64,000 nt of DNA. Source: Micromonospora sp. HM5-17. GTDB lineage: Bacteria; Actinomycetota; Actinomycetes; Mycobacteriales; Micromonosporaceae. Below are positions 16,439 to 24,614 of the stretch, in pieces. Position numbers and translations under genes: made by a program. The stretch lies in the NCBI RefSeq assembly GCF_003762835.1, contig NZ_RJWA01000003.1, positions 558,001 through 622,000 on the forward strand, written 5' to 3'. The notes under the pieces are model-generated. The model had not been told where the DNA came from. It saw only the letters and a list, made by a program, of their open reading frames with translations, and did no database searches. The stretch's first letter is position 1; every line of letters begins with the position of its first letter.

Positions 16439-17270
16439 GCTGTCCCGGCGGGCGAGGCTGACGCTGTACGGCGTCCTGCTGGTGCTCTGCGTGCCGTTCG
16501 TCTTCCCGACCTGGTGGATGGTCACCTCGTCGCTGAAGCCGGTCTCGGACATCTTCGCGTTCCCGCCGAAGCTCGTGCCGACCAGCGTGAGCCTCGACGC
16601 GTACCAGCGGGTCTTCGAGGTGCAGCCGTTCGAGCGGCAGTACCTGAACAGCCTCTACATCGCGTTGGTGGTCACCGCCGGCACCCTGGCGGTCTCGGCG
16701 CTCGCCGGGTACGCCTTCGCCCGGATCCGCTTCCGGGGCCAGAACCTGCTCTTCCTGGTCGTCCTCGTCGGCCTGCTGATCCCGAGTGAGGTGACGATCG
16801 TCCCGCTGTTCCAGATGTTCCTGAAGCTGGATCTGGTCGACACCCACTGGCCGCTGATCCTGGTGCCGATCCTCGGCGCGCCGAGCGTGCTGGCGACGTT
16901 CATCATGCGGCAGTTCTTCATCAGCCTGCCGAACGAGCTGGAGGAGGCGGCGCGGGTGGACGGGCTGGGGCGGTTCGCCACCTTCTACCGGATCGCCCTG
17001 CCGCTGGCCCGGCCGGCCCTGGGCGCGGTCGCCATCTTCACCTTCCTGCACAGCTGGAACCTGTACCTCGAACCGATCGTCTACCTCTCCACGCCGGAGA
17101 AGTTCACCCTGCCGCAGGCGCTGACCCAGTTCGTCGACGCGTACGGCGGTCCGATGTGGAACGTGCAGCTCGCCGCCGCGTCGCTGACCGCGATCCCGGT
17201 GCTGCTGGTCTTCGTCATCGCCCAGAAGCAGTTCGTCGAAGGGCTCGCCCACACCGGCCTGAAGGGCTAG
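16428..17270 (+). CDS. Sugar ABC transporter permease (MalG/UgpE-like)
   Basis: A 280-aa inner-membrane permease with six transmembrane helices; MVTSSLKPVSDIFAFPPKL after the first helix is typical of MalG-type subunits. The EAA loop is ELEEAARVDGLGRFATFYRI near residue 175. It starts at ATG 16428 inside the end of the first permease gene. Partner of the upstream permease. Confidence 0.92.
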   Translation: MSRRLSRRARLTLYGVLLVLCVPFVFPTWWMVTSSLKPVSDIFAFPPKLVPTSVSLDAYQRVFEVQPFERQYLNSLYIALVVTAGTLAVSALAGYAFARIRFRGQNLLFLVVLVGLLIPSEVTIVPLFQMFLKLDLVDTHWPLILVPILGAPSVLATFIMRQFFISLPNELEEAARVDGLGRFATFYRIALPLARPALGAVAIFTFLHSWNLYLEPIVYLSTPEKFTLPQALTQFVDAYGGPMWNVQLAAASLTAIPVLLVFVIAQKQFVEGLAHTGLKG

Positions 17271-17333
17271 CGGGCGTCCGCCCCCGTCCCCTCATCCCCC
17301 GAGGAAACCCCCACCGGAAGAAGGAGCACGCTC

Positions 17334-18722
17334 ATGAGAGTCTCCTGCGTGACGCCGTTACGTACCGCGGGCGCGGCGATCGGCGCCGCGGCGCTCGTCG
17401 CCGCGCTGGCCGGGCCGTCCCCGGTCCGGGCGGCCGCACCGGCCGGAACCGCCGCGCTGGTCGCGGCCACCGGGTTCGACTTCCCCGCGTTCACCTACCG
17501 GGACAACGCGTTCGACAAAAGCACCCTCGCCTACAACCCGACGAACGAGTTCATCTTCCCCAGCGTCATCCGGGCCGCCGACTACTTCGCGAACCCGCTC
17601 GGCACCTACTACCTCTACTACGCCCCGCACGAGCGGCCGGGCGGGATCGCCCTGGCGTACGCCGACTCGATCGACGGCCCGTGGACCGAGTACCCGCTCA
17701 ACCCGCTGATCTCCAACACCTGGCTGCCGCACTATCCCACGGTCAGCCACGTCTCCTCACCGCACGCCGTCTGGATCGAGGAGGAGCGGAAGCTCTTCCT
17801 CTACTTCCACGGCGAGAACTCGATCACCCGGTACGCCACCTCCACCGACGGCATCCACTTCGAGTACGGCGGCACCGCGGTCAGCCGGGACGCCAGCACC
17901 GGTGGCGAGACGTCGTACGCCCGGGTCTTCGAACAGGCGGTGCCGCGGCTCGGCACCCGCTACCTGATGCTCTTCATGGACAACCCGACCGCGGCGCCGC
18001 CCGGGCCGACCGGACCGGTGTCGCGGCGGATCCGCTGGGCCGTCTCGAACGACGCCCGGAACTGGGTCATCCAGCCCCAGCCGATCGTGACCCCGCAGGG
18101 CGTCGAGGGTCCGAACGCCTCCGGCCCGTTCTTCCTCCGCTGGCAGGGACGCAACCTGGTGATCTTCCACGCCGCCGACGGGAACATGCACGCCGTCGAT
18201 GTCGGGGAGGACTTCGACCAGGAGATCCACCTCGGGATCGTGCACGACTCGATGTCCACCGCTCCCGACCTGGGACGTTCGGCGGCGCCGACGTTCTATG
18301 TGGACGGCCGGACGATGCACATGTACTACGAGGCCGGTGGACGGCTCGCCGCCACCATCGGACACGCCGTGGCAACCCTCGACGAGCCGGTGCCGACCCG
18401 GGAACTCGACTGCACGGTCGACCGGCCGGTGCTCTGGCCGCCGAACCACCGGATGGTCGAGGTGAACGTCCGTGTCGACCTGGTCGACGGCGTCCTCGGG
18501 CCGTACGCGTTCACGCTGGCCGAGGTGACCGGCGGCGACCCTGAGGACGTCGCCGGGTTCACCGTCGGCACGCCGTCGCTGCGCGGCAGCCTGCGGGCGG
18601 AACGCGCCGGCAACGGCGGGGACCGGGTCTACACCCTCCGGTACGCCGGGCACGACGAGATCGGCCGCCCCGTCGGCTGCACCGTCACCGTCACCGTCCC
18701 GCACGACCGGGGCGGCGCGTGA
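17334..18722 (+). CDS. Secreted five-bladed-propeller glycosidase-like protein
   Basis: A 462-aa secreted protein. The signal peptide covers residues 1-33 (cleavage after VRA). Residues 45-360 look like a GH43/GH32-type five-bladed propeller: FIFPSVIRAADYF, YYLYYAPHERPGGIALAYAD, GPWTEYPLNPLI, TSTDGIHFEYGG, EGPNASGPFFLRWQGRNLVI. A C-terminal beta-sandwich carries VLWPPNHRMVEV and ends TVTVPHDRG, a module common on actinobacterial secreted proteins. A strong Shine-Dalgarno (GAAGGAG) precedes ATG 17334. It may release the imported sugar, but the exact glycoside family and catalytic residues could not be fixed by eye. Confidence 0.75.
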   Translation: MRVSCVTPLRTAGAAIGAAALVAALAGPSPVRAAAPAGTAALVAATGFDFPAFTYRDNAFDKSTLAYNPTNEFIFPSVIRAADYFANPLGTYYLYYAPHERPGGIALAYADSIDGPWTEYPLNPLISNTWLPHYPTVSHVSSPHAVWIEEERKLFLYFHGENSITRYATSTDGIHFEYGGTAVSRDASTGGETSYARVFEQAVPRLGTRYLMLFMDNPTAAPPGPTGPVSRRIRWAVSNDARNWVIQPQPIVTPQGVEGPNASGPFFLRWQGRNLVIFHAADGNMHAVDVGEDFDQEIHLGIVHDSMSTAPDLGRSAAPTFYVDGRTMHMYYEAGGRLAATIGHAVATLDEPVPTRELDCTVDRPVLWPPNHRMVEVNVRVDLVDGVLGPYAFTLAEVTGGDPEDVAGFTVGTPSLRGSLRAERAGNGGDRVYTLRYAGHDEIGRPVGCTVTVTVPHDRGGA

Positions 18723-19609
18723 CCGCGACGTACCTCGGGATCGACATCGGGGGCACCAAGACCCTCGCCGTGCTGGTGACCCCGGACGGCGATGTGGTGG
18801 GGCGTACCCAGGCCCCGACCCCTGCCCGGAAGGGCCCGGCGGCGGTGCTGGACACCGCCGCCGGGCTCGTCGACCGCCTCCTGCCCGCCGGCGCCGGCCC
18901 GATCGGGGTCGGCGCGGCCGGCACCGTCGATCCGGCCGACGGCACCGTCCGGTACGCCACCGACCACCTGCCCGGCTGGGCGGGCACCCGGATCGGCGCC
19001 GAACTCGGCGCCCGGCTCGGCCGCCCGGTACGGGTCGACAACGACGTCCGGGTCGCCGCGCTCGGCGAGTCCTGGCGGGGTGCCGGGCGGGACCGGCGAC
19101 ATCTGCTCCTGGTCGCGGTCGGCACGGGCCTCGGGGCCGGGATCGTCGCCGACGGGCGGATCGTCCCCGGCGCCCGGGGCGCGGCCGGCGCGGTGGCCCA
19201 CCTGCCCACCCCGGGTGCCGAGCGGCTCCGTTGCTCCTGCGGCCGGTACGGTCACCTGGAGGCGCTGGCCTCCGGCACCGGGCTCGCCGCCGCCTACGCC
19301 CTCGCCACCGGCGAGCGGATCAGCGGGCGGGAGGTGGCCCGGCGCGCCGAGCAGGGCGACGTCGCCGCCGAGACGGTGGTGGAGCGGGCCGGTCGGGCTC
19401 TCGGTCGGGCTCTCGCCGGGCTCGTCGCCCTGGTCGACCCACAGGTCGTGGTCCTGGCCGGTGGGGCGGCCGGGGCGCTGCTGCCCGCCACCCGGCTGGC
19501 GTACGCGACCGCACTGCTCCCGGCGTGGTCCGACGTACCGCTGCTGCCCGCCGCGCTCGGCGACGACGCGGTCGCCGTCGGGGCGGCCCGACTCGCGATG
19601 GAGGTCTGA
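18719..19609 (+). CDS. ROK family sugar kinase (putative N-acetylmannosamine kinase)
   Basis: A 296-aa kinase. It starts at GTG 18719, overlapping the upstream stop by 4 bp. The ATP phosphate loop is YLGIDIGGTKTLAVLV, the second phosphate-binding region is VAVGTGLGAGIV, and the ROK zinc region reads CSCGRYGHLEALASG, in which the usual third Cys (GCxE) is His. The adenosine region is VVVLAGGAAGALL. Because the next gene is an N-acetylmannosamine-6-phosphate epimerase, the likely substrate is ManNAc, giving ManNAc-6-P. ROK kinases of neighbouring specificity (GlcNAc, glucose) cannot be excluded. Confidence 0.87.
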   Translation: MTATYLGIDIGGTKTLAVLVTPDGDVVGRTQAPTPARKGPAAVLDTAAGLVDRLLPAGAGPIGVGAAGTVDPADGTVRYATDHLPGWAGTRIGAELGARLGRPVRVDNDVRVAALGESWRGAGRDRRHLLLVAVGTGLGAGIVADGRIVPGARGAAGAVAHLPTPGAERLRCSCGRYGHLEALASGTGLAAAYALATGERISGREVARRAEQGDVAAETVVERAGRALGRALAGLVALVDPQVVVLAGGAAGALLPATRLAYATALLPAWSDVPLLPAALGDDAVAVGAARLAMEV

Positions 19610-20304
19610 TGAGTCTCCTCGACGTGTTCCGGGGCGGGCTGGTGATCTCCTGCCAGCCGCTGCCGGACGAGCCCGACGATCCGATGCGGGACCCGTACGT
19701 CCAGGCCCGGGTCGCGGCGGCGGCGGTGCGCGGGGGAGCGGTCGGGATCCGGGCGAACGGCACCGCCGACATCGCCGCCATCCGGCAGACGGTGCAGGTA
19801 CCGGTGATCGGGCTGGTCAAGGCGGGGACCGCGGGCGTCGTCATCACCCCGACCGCCGCACACGCGCTCGCGGCGGCCGAGGCCGGGGCGCAGGTGGTGG
19901 CGGTCGACGCGACCGACCGGCCGCGCCCGGACGGGCGTACGTTCGCCGACACGGTCCGGGCGGTGCACGGCGAGACGGCGGCCCTGGTGCTCGCCGACGT
20001 CTCGACGGTCGCGGAGGGAATCGCCGCGGTCGAGGCCGGAGCGGACGCGGTCGCGACCACACTCTCCGGGTACACGCCCACCAGCCCGGCCGGCGACGGG
20101 CCGGACCTGGACCTGCTGGCCCGGCTCGCGGTCGAGGTGCCGGTGCCGGTGTTCGCCGAGGGACGCTACCGGAACGCCGACCAGGTCGCGGCGGCCTTCG
20201 CGGCCGGCGCGCACGCCGTGGTGGTGGGGAACGCGGTCACCTCGCCGCTCTGGCTCACCCGGCGCCTCGTCGCGGACGTCCGCGCCGCCACCGCGCCGCG
20301 GTGA
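19609..20304 (+). CDS. nanE: N-acetylmannosamine-6-phosphate 2-epimerase
   Basis: A 231-aa TIM-barrel enzyme converting ManNAc-6-P to GlcNAc-6-P. Diagnostic stretches are GGLVISCQPLPDEPDDPM, GAVGIRANGTADI, VPVIGLVKAG (with the catalytic Lys), GAQVVAVDATDRPRP and TTLSGYTP. ATG 19609 overlaps the ROK stop by one base (TGATG), so translation is coupled. It follows the kinase, completing a ManNAc to GlcNAc-6-P route; NagA and NagB, needed next, are not in the window. Last gene of the operon. Confidence 0.92.
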   Translation: MSLLDVFRGGLVISCQPLPDEPDDPMRDPYVQARVAAAAVRGGAVGIRANGTADIAAIRQTVQVPVIGLVKAGTAGVVITPTAAHALAAAEAGAQVVAVDATDRPRPDGRTFADTVRAVHGETAALVLADVSTVAEGIAAVEAGADAVATTLSGYTPTSPAGDGPDLDLLARLAVEVPVPVFAEGRYRNADQVAAAFAAGAHAVVVGNAVTSPLWLTRRLVADVRAATAPR

Positions 20305-20321
20305 GGCGTGCTCGTGCCGGC

Positions 20322-20327
20322 TAGTCT
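20322..20327 (+). promoter_or_regulatory. -10 box (TAGTCT), leaderless
   Basis: TAGTCT fits TANNNT and ends 7 nt before ATG 20335; there is no Shine-Dalgarno. It separates this gene from the preceding operon. Confidence 0.5.
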
Positions 20328-20334
20328 GGGTCCC

Positions 20335-20682
20335 ATGTCGGGGATGTCGAGGGTGGGTACCGGCCGGGCGTTCGGGCTCGGCGGGGTGGCCCTCCTGCTC
20401 GGCTGGGCGGCGCTGCCGCTCATCCAGCTCGGCACCCGGCTTTCGGCCGGCCAGGCCGGCGAGTCGCTGGCCGGTGCCGCCGTGGCCGCCGCCGCGGTCC
20501 TGCTCCTCGCCGCGCTCGTCGGCCGGTTGCCGCTCGGTCGGGGGAGCACCGCCGCCCGGGTACGCCTCGGCGCCGCGCTGCGGCAGCGGGCCCGCCGGTG
20601 CCGGACACCACGACAGCTCGACCCGGACGCCGCCGGCCGACCCCGACCCCGGGCACCCTCGCCCCACCCCTCGGCCGGGTAG
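20335..20682 (+). CDS. Small two-helix membrane protein (DUF6412-like)
   Basis: A 115-aa protein with two hydrophobic helices (residues 13-32 and 43-62) and an Arg/Pro-rich cytoplasmic tail. I recognise it only as the small protein often found beside actinobacterial YidC-like insertases (DUF6412-like, from memory). The start at 20335 is set by the -10 box 7 nt upstream. It may assist or regulate the insertase encoded 340 bp downstream. No catalytic features. Confidence 0.65.
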   Translation: MSGMSRVGTGRAFGLGGVALLLGWAALPLIQLGTRLSAGQAGESLAGAAVAAAAVLLLAALVGRLPLGRGSTAARVRLGAALRQRARRCRTPRQLDPDAAGRPRPRAPSPHPSAG

Positions 20683-21020
20683 CGACGGGCTCGTCGCCGC
20701 CCCGCCGGTTCCGTTCCCTGCTCCCGTCCCTCCCCGGGCCACGGCGCACGTGACACCGCGACTCCGGTCGCCGGCGGCGTCGCCCCGGGTCGCGACCGTC
20801 CTCGCCAACCGCTGACGCACGCCACGTCAGCGGCGCCCCGCCATCGCGGTGTCCGCGCCGGTCACCGCGTCGCCGTCGGTCGTGTCCTCCTCGGTCGTCG
20901 CGCCACCGCCGGTCGCGGTGCCCACGCCGGTCGCCCGTGTGCCGCAGGTCGCGGGCGGGAGCCTCCCGGACGGCTCGGTGCCGTCCACCGTCACCGGAAT
21001 CGCACCCGAGGGGTCTCCAC
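20683..21020. other. Intergenic region, no supported gene
   Basis: GC-rich sequence between the small membrane protein and the YidC-like gene. A 70-codon frame on the minus strand (20827-21039) is Thr/Gly-rich, has no Shine-Dalgarno and overlaps the insertase start, so it is not annotated. No clear terminator or promoter was seen. Confidence 0.45.
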
Positions 21021-21779
21021 ATGTCTGCCTTCGCACCACTCGCCGGCGCCGTCGGCGTCGCCGCCCACCTGGTCACCCTGCTCGCCACACTGGTTCAACC
21101 GGCCGTCGGCACCGCGGCCACCGCCGCCGCCGTCGTCCTCTTCACCGTCCTGGTCCGGCTGCTGATCTCGCCGTTGAGCTGGGCGCAGATCCGGGGCCAG
21201 CAACGCAGCGCCGCGCTCGCGCCGCGGATCCGCGAACTTCGGCGGCGGTACGCCGACCAGCCCGACCGGTTCCGCATCGAACTGGTCGAGCTGTACCGCT
21301 CGGCCGGCGTATCACCGGTCGCCGGATGTCTGCCCGCGCTGGCCCAGTGGCCGTTCTTCCTCGTCATGTACCAGCTCTTCGCCGTGCCCGGCGGAGCCGG
21401 CGACCAGAGCGGACTGCTCGCCGCGGAGCTGTTCGGCGTACCCCTCGGCCACCGCGTCGGGGACGGACTCCCCGGGACGGCGGGGCCCCTCTTCGGCGTA
21501 CTGCTGATCCTGCTGGTGCTGCTGGCCTGGTGGTCGTCGCGGCGGATGCGGAAGGCGGTGGCCATGCCGGGCGCGGCACCGGCGGAGGGCGAGGCGGTGC
21601 CGGGGGCGGGCCTGCTGACCCGGGTGATGCCGCTGCTGCCGTACGGGACGGTGGTGGTGGCCCTGGTGGTGCCGTTGGCAGCCGTGCTCTACCTGGTGAC
21701 CACGACGGCCTGGACCGGCGCGGAGCAGGCGGTGCTACGTCGCGTCGCCGGTCGTGACCGCGCGACCTCCCCGAGGTAG
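21021..21779 (+). CDS. YidC/Oxa1 family membrane protein insertase
   Basis: A 252-aa polytopic protein, short like Gram-positive or paralogous YidC forms. It has the family core: VRLLISPLSWAQIRGQQRSA after the second helix, then LAPRIRELRRRYADQPDRFR (the cytoplasmic hairpin), ELYRSAGVSPVAGCLPALAQ and WPFFLVMYQLF. Five hydrophobic segments. The hydrophilic-groove Arg is probably in the VRLLISPL helix. It inserts and folds membrane proteins. Unlike the main yidC it is not beside rnpA/rpmH/jag, so it is likely a second copy. Confidence 0.85.
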   Translation: MSAFAPLAGAVGVAAHLVTLLATLVQPAVGTAATAAAVVLFTVLVRLLISPLSWAQIRGQQRSAALAPRIRELRRRYADQPDRFRIELVELYRSAGVSPVAGCLPALAQWPFFLVMYQLFAVPGGAGDQSGLLAAELFGVPLGHRVGDGLPGTAGPLFGVLLILLVLLAWWSSRRMRKAVAMPGAAPAEGEAVPGAGLLTRVMPLLPYGTVVVALVVPLAAVLYLVTTTAWTGAEQAVLRRVAGRDRATSPR

Positions 21780-21800
21780 CGGCTGCCGAGCCAGGTCTGG

Positions 21801-21829
21801 ACATAAACAGTTAACAGTCCTAATAATTG
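21801..21829 (+). promoter_or_regulatory. AT-rich promoter island of the chitinase gene
   Basis: A 29-bp AT-rich stretch with repeated ACAG/TTAACAG words and TAATAAT (21821-21827) as a probable -10. It lies about 50 bp upstream of ATG 21877, which has GGAG 6 nt before it. No catabolite or chitin-box consensus was recognised. Confidence 0.45.
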
Positions 21830-21876
21830 GCGAACAGTCGATGGCTGTGGATGTCGGACCGTCGGTGGAGAATGCC

Positions 21877-23265
21877 ATGAGACGCCGCAGAAGCCTTGTC
21901 CTGTCCGTCGTCGCCGGCCTGCTGGCCGCGGTCGGCGCGGTCTGGGCCACCAACCCCGCATACGCCGCCGGGCCGACGGCCACCCTCGTCAAGACCTCCG
22001 ACTGGGGCTCCGGCTGGGAGGGGAGGTACACCATCACCAACGGCGGCTCGACCACGATCAACGGCTGGTCGCTGACGTTCGAGCTGCCCGCCGGCACCAC
22101 CGTGGGGACGTACTGGGACGCACTGCTGACCTCCTCCGGCCAGCGGTACACCTTCACCAACCGGTCCTGAAACGGCACCATCGCGCCCGGCGCGTCGGTT
22201 TCGTTCGGCTTCATCGCCGTCGGCTCCGGCACGCCGACCACCTGCACCCTGAACGGCGCCGCCTGCGGCGGGGCCCCGTCAACCACCCCGCCCACCACGA
22301 CCAGGCCCCCGACCACCCCGCCGACCACGCCCCCCACCACGCCTCCAACCAGCAACCCACCCACCGGCCTCCCCCGGCACTTCCTCACCGGGTACTGGCA
22401 CAACTTCGACAACGCCGCGGTGGAACTGCGGCTGCGTGACGTACCCGCGGAGTACGACGTGATCGCGGTCGCCTTCGCCGAGGCGACCAGCACCCCCGGC
22501 GCGGTCACCTTCGGCATCGACCCCGGACTGTCGGCCTCGCTCGGCGGCTACACCAATGCCGACTTCAGCGCCGACGTCCGGACGGTCCAGTCCCGGGGCA
22601 AGAAGGTCATCCTCTCGGTCGGCGGCGAGACCGGCCGGGTCGTGGTCAACGACGCCGCCTCGGCCACCGCGTTCAGCAACAGCGTGTACGCCCTCATCCA
22701 GCAGTACGGCTTCGACGGTGTCGACATCGACCTGGAGAACGGGCTCAACCCGACGTACATGGCGCAGGCGTTGCGCGCGCTGCGGAGCCGGGTCGGCCCG
22801 AGCCTGATCATCACCATGGCGCCGCAGACCATCGACATGCAGTCACCGTCGGTCTCCTACTTCAAGCTCGCCCTCGACATCCGGGACATCCTCACCGTCG
22901 TCCACACCCAGTACTACAACTCCGGCTCGATGCTCGGCTGCGACCAGTCCTTCGCGTACAGCCAGGGGACCATCAACTTCCTGACCGCGCTGGCCTGCCT
23001 CCAACTCGAGGCCGGGCTCCGGCCCGACCAGGTGGCGCTCGGCCTCCCGGCCGGACCCGGGGCCGCCGGGGGCGGCGTGGTCCCCCCGACGATGGTCAAC
23101 CAGGCGCTCGACTGCCTGGCCCGGGGCACGAACTGCGGCAGCTTCCGGCCGCCGCGCACCTACCCGGGGATCCGGGGCGCGATGACCTGGTCGATCAACT
23201 GGGACGTGGCGAACGGCAACGGATTCGCCCGGACCGTCCGGCCGCACCTCGACACGCTGCCGTGA
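21877..23265 (+). pseudogene. CBM2-GH18 chitinase interrupted by an in-frame TGA
   Basis: A single reading frame of 462 codons is broken only by TGA at 22168-22170. Before it: signal peptide (residues 1-30, ending AYA) and most of a CBM2 cellulose/chitin-binding module (WGSGWEGRYTITNGGSTTIN, INGWSLTFELPAG). Directly after it the CBM2 continues as NGTIAPGASVSFGFI, so TGA replaces the conserved Trp (TGG) of the W-N-G motif. A Thr/Pro linker follows, then a GH18 domain with KKVILSVGGE and the catalytic FDGVDIDLENG (Glu near residue 287). The rest looks intact and under no obvious decay, so this is a recent mutation, a sequencing error or stop readthrough. Confidence 0.85.
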
Positions 23266-23285
23266 GGCGCTGACCCGGCCACCCG

Positions 23286-23326
23286 GGCCGCCGGCCTCCG
23301 CCACGACGCCCGGCGGGCCGGCGGCC
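23286..23326. terminator. Hairpin between convergent genes
   Basis: Arms GGCCGCCGGCC (23286-23296) and GGCCGGCGGCC (23316-23326) pair over 11 bp around a 19-nt loop, 20 bp after the chitinase stop and before the convergent gene end at 23406. There is no U-run, as usual in actinobacteria. Confidence 0.55.
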
Positions 23327-23405
23327 GGTGTTGGCGTCTGCGGAGCCGCCGCACCACGCCCGGGTACGACGGGTCTCCACCCGGTCGCCCCGGCCCGGCA
23401 CCCGC

Positions 23406-24005
23406 TCAGGCGGTATCGCCCGGGGTGGGGGATGCGGCGTCGGAACGGGTCCGACGCAGCCAGAGCAGGCCGACAACCGGCAGCACCAGCGGGACGTACC
23501 CGTAACCGCCGCCGAAATCCGACCAGACGGTGTCGTCCGGGAAGAGCGCCGGATCGAGCAGGCTGAGCGCTCCCACGGCGAGCACCCCGGCGAACTCCAC
23601 CGAGCAGCAGATAACGGCCGTCCGGCGTCCGACGGCATCGCCGCGGGCCAGCCCGACGGTGGCGACGATGTAGATCACCGCGGCGAGCGCGCTGAGCAGG
23701 TACGCCACCGGCGCCTCGGAGAACCTGGTGGCGATCTGCACCGTCGCCCGCGAGGTGGCGGCGATCGCGAAGAGGATGTAGACCGCGACCAGGGCCCGCC
23801 CGGGACCACTGTTGATCCGCCGCTGCCCCGGCCGCGCGGCCGTCCGATCCTCGCCCGGGCCGGTGGACCGGTCCCCACCCGGATCGGCCGTGCGCGCCCC
23901 GCCACGGCCGATCGGCGGCAGCCCGCCGGCGCCGCTGGGCCGTGCTTCACCCGCGTCATGCGCCCGGTCTTGCGAGCCGGTCGGCGGGGGCGCGGGCTCA
24001 GACAC
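23406..24005 (-). CDS. Integral membrane protein of unknown function
   Basis: 199 aa: a 70-residue Gly/Arg/Pro-rich disordered head followed by four transmembrane helices (about 73-90, 100-118, 130-148, 168-183). The SDFGGGYGYVPLVLPVVGLLW region is typical of a conserved actinobacterial membrane-protein family without an assigned role. It starts at GTG 24005, overlapping the upstream membrane-protein gene by 8 bp, so the two are coupled. Confidence 0.7.
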   Translation of the reverse strand: MSEPAPPPTGSQDRAHDAGEARPSGAGGLPPIGRGGARTADPGGDRSTGPGEDRTAARPGQRRINSGPGRALVAVYILFAIAATSRATVQIATRFSEAPVAYLLSALAAVIYIVATVGLARGDAVGRRTAVICCSVEFAGVLAVGALSLLDPALFPDDTVWSDFGGGYGYVPLVLPVVGLLWLRRTRSDAASPTPGDTA

Positions 24006-24363
24006 CGGGCACCTGCCAGGTCTGCTGGAGGCGGACCACGACCACGGGGATGACCAGGCAGACCACGGTGACGATCACCGAACCCCAGCGGGTCGGCTCC
24101 ATCCGGGCCAGCACCCCCGCCAGCGGCGGCAGGCAGACCAGCGTGACCAGGTAGCCGGCGAAGGTGCCGGCCTCGGCGGGCTGCTCGCCGCCGACCCAGG
24201 CGACCAGCGCGGTGACGGCGAGCGCGAGCAGCGCCAGTTCCACCACGGCCAGGCCGGCGAGGTGCGAGCGGTCCGGCGGCCGGTTGCGGATCGTGGTCAC
24301 CAGGCTCCAGACCGCGAGGACGAGCGACAGTGTGATCGACAGCGTGACGAGGAGGTCGTTCAT
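23998..24363 (-). CDS. Small membrane protein of unknown function
   Basis: 121 aa with four hydrophobic helices (about 3-22, 35-53, 63-80 and 94-113) and a short polar tail. ATG 24363 was chosen; the longer frame adds an Arg/Asp-rich leader that crosses an inverted repeat and lacks membrane character. It is the first gene of a two-gene operon with the downstream membrane protein (8-bp overlap). Confidence 0.65.
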   Translation of the reverse strand: MNDLLVTLSITLSLVLAVWSLVTTIRNRPPDRSHLAGLAVVELALLALAVTALVAWVGGEQPAEAGTFAGYLVTLVCLPPLAGVLARMEPTRWGSVIVTVVCLVIPVVVVRLQQTWQVPGV

Positions 24364-24428
24364 CGGCCGGCCCGCCAGGTCGGCCAGGGCGTCGGCATGC
24401 CGGTCCGCGACTCGTTCACCGGCGCAGT

Positions 24429-24447
24429 CTACTAACCGGCGTAGTAG
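24429..24447. promoter_or_regulatory. Inverted repeat CTACTA-N7-TAGTAG
   Basis: Perfect 6-bp arms around ACCGGCG, 66 bp upstream of the membrane-protein start. The arms resemble BlaI/MecI-type operators (TACTA...TAGTA), so a winged-helix repressor site is possible. No such repressor is in the window. Confidence 0.45.
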
Positions 24448-24568
24448 GACGTCGACCGGGCCATGGGCGGCCACCCGCGCCGGCCCGGGTCGTCCCTGGC
24501 GAGCGGCGGCGGCCCGCCCCGGCTCCGGGCCGGGTCACGCGCGCCTGGGCTGGACAATCAACCTCTTC

Positions 24569-24574
24569 TATGAT
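24569..24574 (+). promoter_or_regulatory. -10 box (TATGAT)
   Basis: TATGAT is a strong -10 in a short AT-rich patch. Transcription would start near 24581, which rules out the ATG at 24570 as the start of the next gene. Confidence 0.5.
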
Positions 24575-24614
24575 TGGCCGCACCTGCACCGACGCGTACT
24601 CCGGGAGACGCGGC

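Noticed and set aside
14165-16552. 795-codon open frame on the minus strand across the sugar transporter genes
   Set aside because: It mirrors three clear plus-strand genes; the translation is Gly/Arg/Asp/Gln-rich low complexity, as expected for antisense frames in high-GC DNA.
20827-21039. 70-codon minus-strand frame between the small membrane protein and the YidC-like gene
   Set aside because: Thr/Gly-rich, no ribosome-binding site and overlaps the YidC-like start.
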